18,153 nt of DNA from Fibrobacter sp. UBA4373 (lineage in GTDB: Bacteria; Fibrobacterota; Fibrobacteria; Fibrobacterales; Fibrobacteraceae), in NCBI GenBank assembly GCA_002390045.1, contig DGSB01000022.1:1-18153 (forward strand). The letters are read 5' to 3'. Numbering within the stretch: the stretch's first letter is position 1; each line of letters starts with the position of its first letter. Below, piece after piece: positions 1-6,449 of this stretch. The notes below the pieces were generated by a model. That model saw only the letters and a program-made list of their open reading frames with translations. It was not told where the DNA came from and made no database searches. The translations under genes were made by a program, and so were the position numbers.

Positions 1-161
1 CGGGCTTAACGCTCGGCATTTCGCAGGCAGGCTACGAAAAGATCGTGGAACGTATGAGCGCCTTCCGCAAGGAAATCGCCCAAATCGCGAACGAAGACAA
101 GGACGCCGACAAGGTTTACCAGATGCAGCTTCTGCTCTTCCCCATCGGCGGGAAGCTGTAA
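1..161 (+). CDS. C-terminal fragment of a TIGR02147/DUF4423-like protein (5' end outside window)
   Basis: An open frame enters from the left edge (first full codon at base 3) and stops with TAA at 159-161, giving 52 residues. The text GLTLGISQAGYEKIVERM, then an FRKEIAQIA stretch and the ending VYQMQLLLFPIGGKL, match the C-terminal pattern I know from the TIGR02147/DUF4423 family: a TLGIS-type strand, a helix with FRKE, then VYQ followed by a LFP motif. This family is a large paralogous group in Fibrobacter, thought to be DNA-binding or regulatory proteins of about 270 residues; its function is not established. The next gene (rhuM) converges on it with a gap of about 104 bases. Only the last fifth is visible, so the call rests on one C-terminal motif; no clear terminator follows. 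Confidence 0.65.
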   Translation, partial: GLTLGISQAGYEKIVERMSAFRKEIAQIANEDKDADKVYQMQLLLFPIGGKL

Positions 162-265
162 TTTTTTACCCCAAACTTCATCACGTTCATTCCAGTCTGG
201 GTAAGTCGCATTCGATAATCACCGAATCCGGATTGCGAACGATAGTTAGAATTTATTCAAATCCC

Positions 266-1276
266 CTAATTCTTCTTTATTTTCCGGATTACCTTGTCGA
301 AATCAGAGTCAATCTTTTGCGTGCGGTTGAAAATCTCGTATTCTCCGAAAGCCTTCTCGTCGGCCTGATCCCGGCTGACTTTTCCATTGCCATCGAGAAT
401 ATCGTAGCGCCTGAATTCCAAGAACTCGTTCACGCTTGCAGCAAACTGCTCCATGTTAAAAGCAATCTCCCGCTCTATCAGGTCTTCGATGTAATCAAAA
501 TAACCGCTCACCGCACGTTCCAGCTGACGGATCTGCTTTTCTGACAAATAATTCTTGGCAATGTTCACATCGCTTTTCAGCACACGGCCGCTCGGAGAAT
601 TTTTCCAGGTCGTAAGCCCCATATGCTCTTTTTTGTGGTCGGCCCTCTCGTACACGATTTCTGCAGCCGTCTGCCCTGTTATCGCATAGTGGAACTTATT
701 CTGAACCGTGGCGAAAAACTTTTTCGTTATTTCGGAATCCTTGTCGTAGTCTATGGAACACTCGGCAAAAATATCCGTTATCTGCTGCCAGATACGGCGT
801 TCGCTCGCACGGATAGAGCGGACCCTTTCCAAAAGTTCCTTGAAGTAGTCCTTCCCGAAAACAGCGTTACCCTGCTTTAAGCGCTCGTCGTCGAGCACAA
901 AACCCTTCTTGATGTATTCCTTCAGGATTCCCGTAGCCCAGATGCGAAACTTTGTGGCCTTTGCGGAATTTACGCGGTAACCGACGGAAATAATCGCATC
1001 GAGATTGTAGAAAGAGACATTGCGCTTTACGGAACGGCCATTTTCATTTTGAACTGTTTCCAAAATGGAAACAGTTGCGGATTCACTAAGCTCTCCTTCT
1101 TCGTATATGTTTTTCAAATGCTTCGAAATGCCCGGAACATTAACATCAAACAACTCGGCCATCGCCTTCTGCGTCAGCCAAATGCTCTCGTCCTTGACCA
1201 AGGCCGTAACCTTGACATCTTCTTCAGGACTGCTGTAAAGAATATACGATATCTGCTTGGCTAGTTCGTTCGACAT
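266..1276 (-). CDS. rhuM: RhuM family protein (virulence RhuM / type I R-M associated)
   Basis: A 336-residue protein, the usual full length for the RhuM family (Pfam Virulence_RhuM). Residues 23-62 hold the typical start: VTALVKDESIWLTQ followed by a helix-turn-helix-like stretch (MAELFDVNVPGISKHLKNI). The family core NVSFYNLDAIISVGYRVNS appears at residues 85-103, followed by FRIWATGILKEYI and the C-terminal half rich in charged helices. RhuM was first seen in a Salmonella pathogenicity island and is often found embedded in type I restriction-modification operons; its molecular function is unknown. Here it follows a truncated hsdM stump, which fits that context. The ATG at 1276 is preceded by a weak AGGG site; a TTGACA-17-TATGTT promoter lies at 1310-1338, so it appears to have its own transcription. 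No frameshift or internal stop. Confidence 0.85.
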   Translation of the reverse strand: MSNELAKQISYILYSSPEEDVKVTALVKDESIWLTQKAMAELFDVNVPGISKHLKNIYEEGELSESATVSILETVQNENGRSVKRNVSFYNLDAIISVGYRVNSAKATKFRIWATGILKEYIKKGFVLDDERLKQGNAVFGKDYFKELLERVRSIRASERRIWQQITDIFAECSIDYDKDSEITKKFFATVQNKFHYAITGQTAAEIVYERADHKKEHMGLTTWKNSPSGRVLKSDVNIAKNYLSEKQIRQLERAVSGYFDYIEDLIEREIAFNMEQFAASVNEFLEFRRYDILDGNGKVSRDQADEKAFGEYEIFNRTQKIDSDFDKVIRKIKKN

Positions 1277-1309
1277 ATCCCTACCATTTTTCTACTCACT
1301 TGTGCACTA

Positions 1310-1338
1310 AACATATATTCCTGGAGCGGGATTGTCAA
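1310..1338 (-). promoter_or_regulatory. Predicted promoter of rhuM
   Basis: On the minus strand a perfect TTGACA (complement at 1333-1338) is followed after 17 bases by TATGTT (complement at 1310-1315), a four-of-six match to TATAAT. The distance to the rhuM ATG at 1276 is about 33 bases. An 11-base perfect inverted repeat, CAAGACTCTTG at 1336-1346, overlaps the -35 element and could be an operator. The consensus match is seen directly; activity is inferred. Confidence 0.5.
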
Positions 1339-1354
1339 GACTCTTGTTTTTCTG

Positions 1355-1558
1355 CTATTCAAACAGCCTTGACGGTTCGAGTTGCAGGTCGGATTCGCTG
1401 AGGAGTTTGTAGAGATTCTGGCAGAGGATGTAGAGGATGGCGAGGGTGTTGTATTCGGCGGGTTCCACGCTGCCGCGTAACTTGTTCGCAGACTCCCAGA
1501 GGGAGGCCTCTACGGACTTTTCTACAGCTTTCCTCTTAGACGATTTTCTTTCTACCAT
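1355..1558 (-). pseudogene. hsdM: Truncated hsdM stump (N-terminus of type I methylase subunit)
   Basis: From the ATG at 1558 the frame encodes 67 residues. A basic start (MVERKSSKRKAV) leads into VEASLWESANKLRGSVEPAEY, which is the signature opening of type I restriction HsdM proteins (typically LW..A.KLRG..+P.EYKHVVLGLIFLK). Right after PAEY the match is lost: the remaining 32 residues (NTLAILYILCQNLYKLLSES and a short tail) do not resemble the expected HsdM helix, and the frame stops with TAG at 1355. HsdM is normally about 500 residues, so the SAM-binding motif and catalytic NPPF/Y are missing. It is therefore probably a deletion relic. An upstream in-frame TTG at 1585 was not chosen, as the ATG starts where HsdM proteins start. 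A TATATTTG box lies 31 bases upstream (1590-1595), so the stump may still be transcribed. Alternatively it is a small gene of new function derived from hsdM. Confidence 0.6.
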
Positions 1559-1589
1559 ACCGATATCCAAATAAAATTCCAACAACCCA

Positions 1590-1595
1590 AATATA
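1590..1595 (-). promoter_or_regulatory. Putative -10 box (TATATT) upstream of the hsdM stump
   Basis: The minus strand reads TATATTTGGG, ending 31 bases before the ATG at 1558. The same box at the same distance precedes the antitoxin gene. No convincing -35 element is visible; inferred promoter only. Confidence 0.3.
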
Positions 1596-1614
1596 TGTTC
1601 ATTTCAAAAAAACA

Positions 1615-1944
1615 TCACCGCATCATTCGTTTCCAAACCGCATCGTCAATATTTCGTCGCGAATCAATAACAGCCAAAACAACAACACGGTCTGTATCCT
1701 TGCGATAAAAAATGCGCCAAGGAGCTACGACCAATTCCCGATATCCACCGATCTGCAAAGCTTCCAATTCTGCAGGGACCTTCCCCATCTCCGGGAACTT
1801 TTCCCAGTTTTCACATTCGGTCTTGATCTTTACAAATATCTGCCGAGCATTTTGCAGACTGTTCTCTGCAATGTACAAGACAATCCCTCTTAAATCTGCA
1901 GCGGCGGATTCTGTCCATTCTACAGCGAACTTTTTACTTGGCAT
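1615..1944 (-). CDS. RelE/ParE family toxin of a type II toxin-antitoxin pair
   Basis: A 109-residue basic protein with the compact RelE/ParE fold signature: an N-terminal strand (KFAVEWTESAAADLRGIVLYI), two helices, then the C-terminal core YRELVVAPWRIFYRK with VVVLAVIDSRRNI. The YRxLxxxxxRIxYR pattern and final V.I.d.RR block are what I expect from ParE/RelE toxins, which act either on gyrase (ParE) or as ribosome-dependent mRNA endonucleases (RelE). The R-I-F-Y-R and DSRRN elements do not let me choose between the two. The ATG at 1942-1944 lies inside the end of the antitoxin gene (11-base overlap), the usual antitoxin-first order with translational coupling. The gene is intact and of normal length. 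Confidence 0.85.
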   Translation of the reverse strand: MPSKKFAVEWTESAAADLRGIVLYIAENSLQNARQIFVKIKTECENWEKFPEMGKVPAELEALQIGGYRELVVAPWRIFYRKDTDRVVVLAVIDSRRNIDDAVWKRMMR

Positions 1945-2209
1945 TCAGTTCCTTCTCCAAAGAAGCAAAGAGATCTTTTTGACGGATGATTTTGCCTTTC
2001 GCAACTTCGCCTTCGCTTTGCGCAAACAGCTTAAAAAGCTTTAAACCGTCTTGCATCGACTGGTAAGTGTCAATGTCCAAAAGGACTCCCCTCGCCTCGC
2101 CATTTTGCGTCACAATATAAGGAGATCGCGTCTCACAGACATGATCCAAGACCTTTGCCGCATTGGCCTTGACATACGAGATAGGTTTAATGTTTTTTAA
2201 TTCCGACAT
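1934..2209 (-). CDS. Phd/YefM-like antitoxin
   Basis: From the ATG at 2209 the product has 91 residues. The N-terminal half (ISYVKANAAKVLDHVCETRSPYIVTQNGEARGVLLDIDTYQS) follows the Phd/YefM pattern: a short strand, a helix, then PYIVTQNGEA.GVLLD as the DNA-binding, dimerising domain. The charged C-terminal tail (GKIIRQKDLFASLEKELNAK) would wrap and neutralise the toxin encoded directly downstream, whose start overlaps this gene's end by 11 bases. Phd/YefM proteins usually repress their own operon. The start was placed at ATG 2209 rather than an in-frame GTG at 2221, since a GAGGA stretch lies just before the ATG and the family normally begins close to the first strand. Confidence 0.85.
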   Translation of the reverse strand: MSELKNIKPISYVKANAAKVLDHVCETRSPYIVTQNGEARGVLLDIDTYQSMQDGLKLFKLFAQSEGEVAKGKIIRQKDLFASLEKELNAK

Positions 2210-2240
2210 ACATCCTCGCACTGGACTGAATTCAATACTA

Positions 2241-2268
2241 AATATAGTCTTTTTAAAACCGGCTACAA
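2241..2268 (-). promoter_or_regulatory. Putative promoter of the toxin-antitoxin operon
   Basis: The minus strand carries TTGTAG (complement at 2263-2268), 16 bases, then TATATT (complement at 2241-2246), ending 31 bases before the antitoxin ATG. The palindrome TGAATTCA at 2227-2234 sits between the box and the start, a place where an autorepressing antitoxin could bind. The -35 match is poor; inferred. Confidence 0.35.
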
Positions 2269-2301
2269 AAAAGGACCGCCTTTTTCAAGGCAGTCCTTTT
2301 T
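2268..2301 (-). terminator. Strong intrinsic terminator after the frd operon
   Basis: Arms AAAAAGGAC-C-GCCTT (2268-2282) and AAGGC-A-GTCCTTTTT (2287-2301) pair over 14 base pairs with one mismatch and a four-base loop. On the minus strand the G+C core is followed by a run of six T, so it ends transcription coming from frdB, which stops 52 bases upstream. The arms also give a T run on the other strand, so it may work in both directions, although no plus-strand gene leads into it. Confidence 0.85.
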
Positions 2302-2353
2302 CAAAGCTAAGGTTTGCTTCGTGCCTACGGCACTCGCAATAACACTGAGCGGA

Positions 2354-3133
2354 TTAGTCCTTACCGTAGACCTTTTCAGCGTAGGTAGCCGTAGCCATCA
2401 GGTATTCGCGGTTCATCTTGGCGATGTAATCCACGGTAATACCCTTCGGGCAAGCCGCCTGGCATTCGTAAAGGTTCGTGCAGTTGCCGAAGCCTTCCTT
2501 GTCCATCTGGGCGACCATCGCGAGAACGCGCTTCTTCGCTTCGACCTTGCCCTGCGGCAAGAAGCTCAGGTGAGAAACCTTGGCAGAAACGAAGAGCATT
2601 GCGGAAGAGTTCTTACAGGCAGCGACGCAAGCACCGCAACCAATGCAAGCCGCAGCGTCGAACGCACGGTCAGCCTGATCCTTCGGAACCGGAATAGAAG
2701 CGGCTTCCGGAGCGGCACCCGTATTCACGCTGACAAAGCCGCCAGCCTGAATAATACGGTCGAACGCGCTACGGTTCACCACGCAGTCCTTGATGACCGG
2801 GAATGCCGAAGCACGCCACGGTTCGATCACGATCGTATCGCCATCCTTGAACTTGCGCATGTGAAGCTGGCAAGTGGTAATGCCATGGTCAGGACCATGC
2901 GGCATACCGTTGATCACAAGAGAGCACATACCGCAAATACCTTCACGGCAGTCGTGGTCAAAAGCAAAGCCTTCCTTGCCCTGCTTCATTTCGCGATCGT
3001 TGACGATATCGAGCATTTCAAGGAAAGACATATCCGGGGAAATGCCGTCGATTTTTACAGTTTCAAATTGACCTTTGGTCTTGGCATTCGGCTGACGCCA
3101 GATTTTCAAAGTCAGATGCATATTTTCGCTCAT
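2354..3133 (-). CDS. frdB: Fumarate reductase/succinate dehydrogenase iron-sulfur subunit
   Basis: The 259-residue electron-transfer subunit, carrying electrons between the haem-containing membrane anchor and the FAD subunit. All three cluster sites are intact: the plant-type [2Fe-2S] site CREGICGMC at residues 62-70 with the fourth cysteine at 88 (long spacing GMPHGPDHGITTC, typical of the Bacteroides/epsilonproteobacterial-type enzymes), CIGCGACVAAC at 163-173 for the [4Fe-4S] cluster and part of the [3Fe-4S] cluster, and C218, C224, C228 (YECQAACPKGI) completing them. Its ATG overlaps the frdA stop (TAATG at 3131-3135), so translation is coupled. It is the last gene of the run; a strong terminator follows. 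Sequence alone does not say whether the enzyme mainly reduces fumarate or oxidises succinate; a succinate-forming fermenter would favour the former. Confidence 0.95.
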   Translation of the reverse strand: MSENMHLTLKIWRQPNAKTKGQFETVKIDGISPDMSFLEMLDIVNDREMKQGKEGFAFDHDCREGICGMCSLVINGMPHGPDHGITTCQLHMRKFKDGDTIVIEPWRASAFPVIKDCVVNRSAFDRIIQAGGFVSVNTGAAPEAASIPVPKDQADRAFDAAACIGCGACVAACKNSSAMLFVSAKVSHLSFLPQGKVEAKKRVLAMVAQMDKEGFGNCTNLYECQAACPKGITVDYIAKMNREYLMATATYAEKVYGKD

Positions 3134-5046
3134 TATTTGTAGCTCCGGGTCACGAGGTGAACGTTATCGAATGTGAGAGGTTCCTTGGAGAGTTCCGGAA
3201 TCTGTCCGTCACCCTTGTATTCCCAAGCACCGACATAGCAGAAGTGTTCATCGTCGCGCATCGCTTCGCCTTCTGCAGTCTGATGTTCTTCACGGAAATG
3301 ACCACCGCAGGATTCTTCACGGTGCAAAGCGTCGCGTGCGAGGAGTTCCGCGAATTCGAGGAAGTCCGCCACGTGGTTTGCATTTTCGAGATTCTGGTTG
3401 AAGTCACCTTCGCTACCGAGCACGTTCGCATTGTTCCAGAATTCGTCACGGATTTCCGGAATGCGTTCGAGAGCCTTTTCAAGACCTGCCTTGTTACGGC
3501 CCATGCCGACGTAATCCCACATCACCTGACCGAGTTCGCGGTGAATGTCGGAAACGTTGCGCTTACCGTGAATATTCAGGATCTTGTTCAAGCGTTCCAT
3601 CGTCTGAGCTTCCGCAGCCTTGAACGCCGGATCCGAAGCAGAAACCTTTTCAAGCTTCGTGCCTGCGAAGTAACCGCCGATGGTGTACGGAATCACGAAG
3701 TAACCATCGGAAAGGCCCTGCATCAAAGCAGAAGCGCCGAGACGGTTAGCTCCGTGGTCAGAGAAGTTCGCTTCACCGAGAACGAAGCAGCCCGGGATCG
3801 TGCTCATCAAGTTGTAGTCCACCCAGAGACCACCCATGGTGTAGTGGCTAGCCGGGTAAATGCGCATCGGAACCTTGTACGGGTCTTCGTCGGTAATCTT
3901 TTCATACATCTGGAAGAGGTTACCATACTTGGCAGAAACGCCCGACACGCCCATGCGCTTGATCGCATCAGCAAAGTCGAGGTAAACGGCACGCTTCGTT
4001 GCACCCACGCCCATGCCTTGGTCGCAGACCATCTTTGCATTGCGGGAAGCCACGTCACGCGGCACCAAGTTACCAAAGGACGGATAACGTTCTTCGAGGT
4101 AGTAGTAACGTTCGTCTTCCGGGATTTCGTTAGCCGGGCGGGTATCGCCGACCTTTTTCGGGACCCAAATACGACCGTCGTTACGGAGAGATTCACTCAT
4201 CAACGTGAGTTTCGACTGGTGATCGCCGGTAACCGGAATGCAAGTCGGGTGAATCTGCGTATAGCACGGGTTTGCAAAGAGCGCACCCTTCTTATAAGCC
4301 TGCCAAACCGGGCTCACGTTGCAGCCCTTTGCGTTGGTAGAAAGGTAGAAGACGTTGCCGTAGCCACCCGTTGCAAGGCAGACTGCGTCAGCTTCATAGC
4401 TTTCAAGAGCACCGGTAATGAGGTTACGCACCACGATACCGCGAGCCTTACCGTCAATGACGACGAGGTCCTGCATATCGCGACGCGGGAACAGCTTCAC
4501 AGAGCCCTTAGCGACCTGGCGCATCATCGCCTGGTAAGCGCCGAGGAGGAGCTGCTGACCGGTCTGGCCACGTGCGTAGAACGTACGGGAAACCTGAGTA
4601 CCACCGAAGGAACGGTTAGCAAGAAGTCCACCGTAGTCGCGGCCAAACGGAACGCCCTGAGCCACGCACTGGTCAATAATCAAATTCGAGTTTTCAGCGA
4701 GACGATGCACGTTCGCTTCACGAGCGCGGAAGTCACCGCCCTTCACGGTATCGTAGAAGAGACGATAAATGGAGTCACCGTCGTTCGTATAGTTCTTAGC
4801 AGCGTTGATACCGCCCTGTGCAGCAATGGAGTGTGCACGACGCGGAGAATCTTGATAGCAGAATGCAAGAACGTTGTAACCAAGTTCACCCAGGGAAGCT
4901 GCGGCACTTGCACCGGCAAGACCCGTACCCACGACAATGACCTTGAACTTACGCTTGTTGGTCGGGTTCACAAGCTTGAGTTCGAACTTGTGACGCGTCC
5001 ATTTTTCAGAGATAGAACCACCAGGAATATGGGCATCCAGAATCAT
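3133..5046 (-). CDS. frdA: Fumarate reductase/succinate dehydrogenase flavoprotein subunit
   Basis: The 637-residue catalytic subunit, interconverting fumarate and succinate at a covalently bound FAD on the cytoplasmic membrane face. The dinucleotide-binding motif VVGTGLAGASAAASLGELGY lies at residues 38-57. The flavinylation histidine is H72 in RRAHSIAAQGGINAA. Substrate-site elements are present: QIHPTCIP around H266, LRNDGRIW (R288), VPRDVASR (R330), HYTMGGLW (H401) and GANRLGASALMQGLSDG (R435). Length and layout match the enzymes with a single dihaem cytochrome b anchor (Wolinella and Bacteroides type). The ATG at 5046 lies one base beyond the frdC stop and has an AAGGAG site within the end of frdC. 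The antisense strand is also open over nearly the whole gene, which I read as a shadow of strong codon bias. Confidence 0.95.
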   Translation of the reverse strand: MILDAHIPGGSISEKWTRHKFELKLVNPTNKRKFKVIVVGTGLAGASAAASLGELGYNVLAFCYQDSPRRAHSIAAQGGINAAKNYTNDGDSIYRLFYDTVKGGDFRAREANVHRLAENSNLIIDQCVAQGVPFGRDYGGLLANRSFGGTQVSRTFYARGQTGQQLLLGAYQAMMRQVAKGSVKLFPRRDMQDLVVIDGKARGIVVRNLITGALESYEADAVCLATGGYGNVFYLSTNAKGCNVSPVWQAYKKGALFANPCYTQIHPTCIPVTGDHQSKLTLMSESLRNDGRIWVPKKVGDTRPANEIPEDERYYYLEERYPSFGNLVPRDVASRNAKMVCDQGMGVGATKRAVYLDFADAIKRMGVSGVSAKYGNLFQMYEKITDEDPYKVPMRIYPASHYTMGGLWVDYNLMSTIPGCFVLGEANFSDHGANRLGASALMQGLSDGYFVIPYTIGGYFAGTKLEKVSASDPAFKAAEAQTMERLNKILNIHGKRNVSDIHRELGQVMWDYVGMGRNKAGLEKALERIPEIRDEFWNNANVLGSEGDFNQNLENANHVADFLEFAELLARDALHREESCGGHFREEHQTAEGEAMRDDEHFCYVGAWEYKGDGQIPELSKEPLTFDNVHLVTRSYK

Positions 5047-5047
5047 A

Positions 5048-5908
5048 TTAGCAAGCTCCTTCCTTATTCATGACATAGGAATACTGAAACCCTTCGTCGA
5101 GCTTCACAGCAGAAGTCTTCTTGGATTCCTTTTCCTGCAACTGTTTCTGCTTCTGAACTTCGAGCTTCTGCTGGTAAGCTTCGCTACGAGCAGCATCACG
5201 CAAAGCATTGACTTCATCGGTGTTGGCGATATAGCAAGAGAAAGCAGCTTCGAACGCAAATCCAAGAGCGACGATAAGGCTGTAGGCAATGCCGAGCTTA
5301 TCAATAATCGGGGTCCACTTCTGGTGAGCGATACCCATCGTCTGGAACGCAGAAGAAATAGCATGGAACAAGTGCATGCCGATAACGAACATGCTGATCA
5401 GGTAGAATGCAGTCCAGAACGGGCTTGCAAACATATCGATCGTCGTGAGCCACATGTCACGAATAATTTCACCCTTTTCATTTTCGTACATGTAATAATC
5501 ACCGAACTTGAGAACCATCAAGTGCTGGATTACAAAGCCGAGAATGAAAATGCCGGACCAGATCATGGTAAAGCTTGCGAAGGTCTTGTGACCCTTGCGA
5601 GCGTTGACTTCATAAGCTTCAGGACCACGAGCCTTACGGTTTTCGATTTTCAAACGAATAGCAAGGCCGACGTGGATGATGAACAAAGCCACCAGTCCAA
5701 GTTCGACGAAATAGATAAGCGGCTTCATGCCAGTCAGCAGCTGAGAATAGGCGTTGAAGTGAGCTTGTGCGACAGCCTGATCCGGGTTGATAAGCTGGAG
5801 GTTACCAACCATGTGACCCAAGATGAACAGCGCAAGGCATGCACCACTAACGCCCATGATCTGCTTCTTACCGATAGAAGAAGTCAGGTATTTGATGATC
5901 CATTGCAT
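5048..5908 (-). CDS. frdC: Fumarate reductase/succinate dehydrogenase cytochrome b subunit with C-terminal extension
   Basis: A 286-residue membrane anchor that exchanges electrons with the quinone pool. Five membrane segments are visible at about residues 15-35, 63-87, 113-133, 163-185 and 205-228, the plan of single-subunit, dihaem (type B) anchors. Candidate haem-ligand histidines sit within them: H32, H79, H129, H179 and H182. The gene order C-A-B is that of this enzyme class. Family members usually end soon after the fifth helix; here about 56 extra residues follow, rich in Lys, Gln, Glu and Ala (YQQKLEVQKQKQLQEKESKK), likely a charged helix or coiled coil, ending in a terminal cysteine. 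An AAGGAG site precedes the ATG by 11 bases. It follows ndk by 37 bases with no terminator in between. Confidence 0.92.
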   Translation of the reverse strand: MQWIIKYLTSSIGKKQIMGVSGACLALFILGHMVGNLQLINPDQAVAQAHFNAYSQLLTGMKPLIYFVELGLVALFIIHVGLAIRLKIENRKARGPEAYEVNARKGHKTFASFTMIWSGIFILGFVIQHLMVLKFGDYYMYENEKGEIIRDMWLTTIDMFASPFWTAFYLISMFVIGMHLFHAISSAFQTMGIAHQKWTPIIDKLGIAYSLIVALGFAFEAAFSCYIANTDEVNALRDAARSEAYQQKLEVQKQKQLQEKESKKTSAVKLDEGFQYSYVMNKEGAC

Positions 5909-5945
5909 GTGGTTATTGTCTCCTTAAGTGTGAGTAAAGTCAGAA

Positions 5946-6401
5946 TTAACCGAGAACCGTGCACGCCTTGTTAGAAGCGGCTTCATAATCATAAAGATCT
6001 TCTTTCTTGAACCAGAAAGCCACTTCACGTTCTGCGCTAGCCGGGCTATCGGAACTGTGAACGACGTTTTCGGTCATCGACGGGGCGAAGTCATAGCGCA
6101 AGGTGCCCGGTTCTGCCTTAGCCGGATTGGTTGCACCGTTGATAGCGCGGACAGCAGCAATTGCATTTTCGCCAGCGAGAGCGATCATCACCGAAGGACC
6201 CTTGGTCATATAGGCTTCGAGTTCCGGAAAGAACGGCTTGTTTACATGTTCTGCATAAAAGCCGCGAGCTTCTTCCGAAGTCATCTGGTGCAACTTGAGA
6301 CCGACCACCGCGAGACGAGCGCTCGTGTAACGGTCCAAAATGCGACCAATAAGACCGGACTTCACGCCATTCGGCTTGATCATAGCAAATGTCATTTCCA
6401 T
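5946..6401 (-). CDS. ndk: Nucleoside diphosphate kinase
   Basis: A 151-residue cytoplasmic enzyme that moves the gamma phosphate of ATP onto other nucleoside diphosphates through a phosphohistidine. The start TFAMIKPNGVKSGLIG (K9 binds phosphate), the middle PFFPELEAYMTKGPSVMIAL, and RAINGATNPAKAEPGTLR are all standard. The catalytic histidine is H115 in ENVVHSSDSPASAEREVAFWF, with Ser where many homologues have Gly after the His. The C-terminal tail (LYDYEAASNKACTVLG) is a little longer than the shortest bacterial forms. The start was placed at ATG 6401, since this matches the family N-terminus and has an AAGGCGG site 9 bases upstream; the longer frame would need a TTG at 6431. A TATATTTG box ends 29 bases upstream. 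Confidence 0.95.
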   Translation of the reverse strand: MEMTFAMIKPNGVKSGLIGRILDRYTSARLAVVGLKLHQMTSEEARGFYAEHVNKPFFPELEAYMTKGPSVMIALAGENAIAAVRAINGATNPAKAEPGTLRYDFAPSMTENVVHSSDSPASAEREVAFWFKKEDLYDYEAASNKACTVLG

Positions 6402-6430
6402 AATAATATACCGCCTTGAAAGGTTGTTCA

Positions 6431-6436
6431 AATATA
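6431..6436 (-). promoter_or_regulatory. Putative -10 box (TATATT) upstream of ndk
   Basis: The minus strand reads TATATTTGAA in the 48-base gap between the SurA-like gene and ndk, 29 bases before the ndk ATG. The same box and distance occur before the antitoxin and the hsdM stump. The -35 region would lie in the end of the upstream gene and is not convincing. If real, ndk-frdCAB can be made independently of the regulatory genes upstream. Confidence 0.35.
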
Positions 6437-6449
6437 ACTAATTCGTCGT

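Noticed and set aside
225..234. Palindrome AATCCGGATT
   Set aside because: Ten-base palindrome in a short gap with no partner copies or nearby promoter; likely chance.
162..265. Possible gene remnant left of rhuM on the minus strand (short frame ending in DSVIIECDLPRLE)
   Set aside because: About 21 codons between stops, no start codon, no family I can name; too little to call.
1336..1346. Inverted repeat CAAGACTCTTG followed by T residues as a terminator
   Set aside because: The centre is a single base, so no RNA hairpin with five pairs can form; better read as a possible operator.
2321..3142. A 273-codon plus-strand frame antisense to frdB
   Set aside because: Shadow of frdB for the same reason; no ribosome site, and the translation shows no family signature.
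3157..5073. A 638-codon open frame antisense to frdA on the plus strand
   Set aside because: frdA, with all its motifs, lies on the other strand. In a gene with strong codon bias the antisense frame lacks stops because Leu TTA, Leu CTA and Ser TCA are avoided. The translated text has no recognisable domain.
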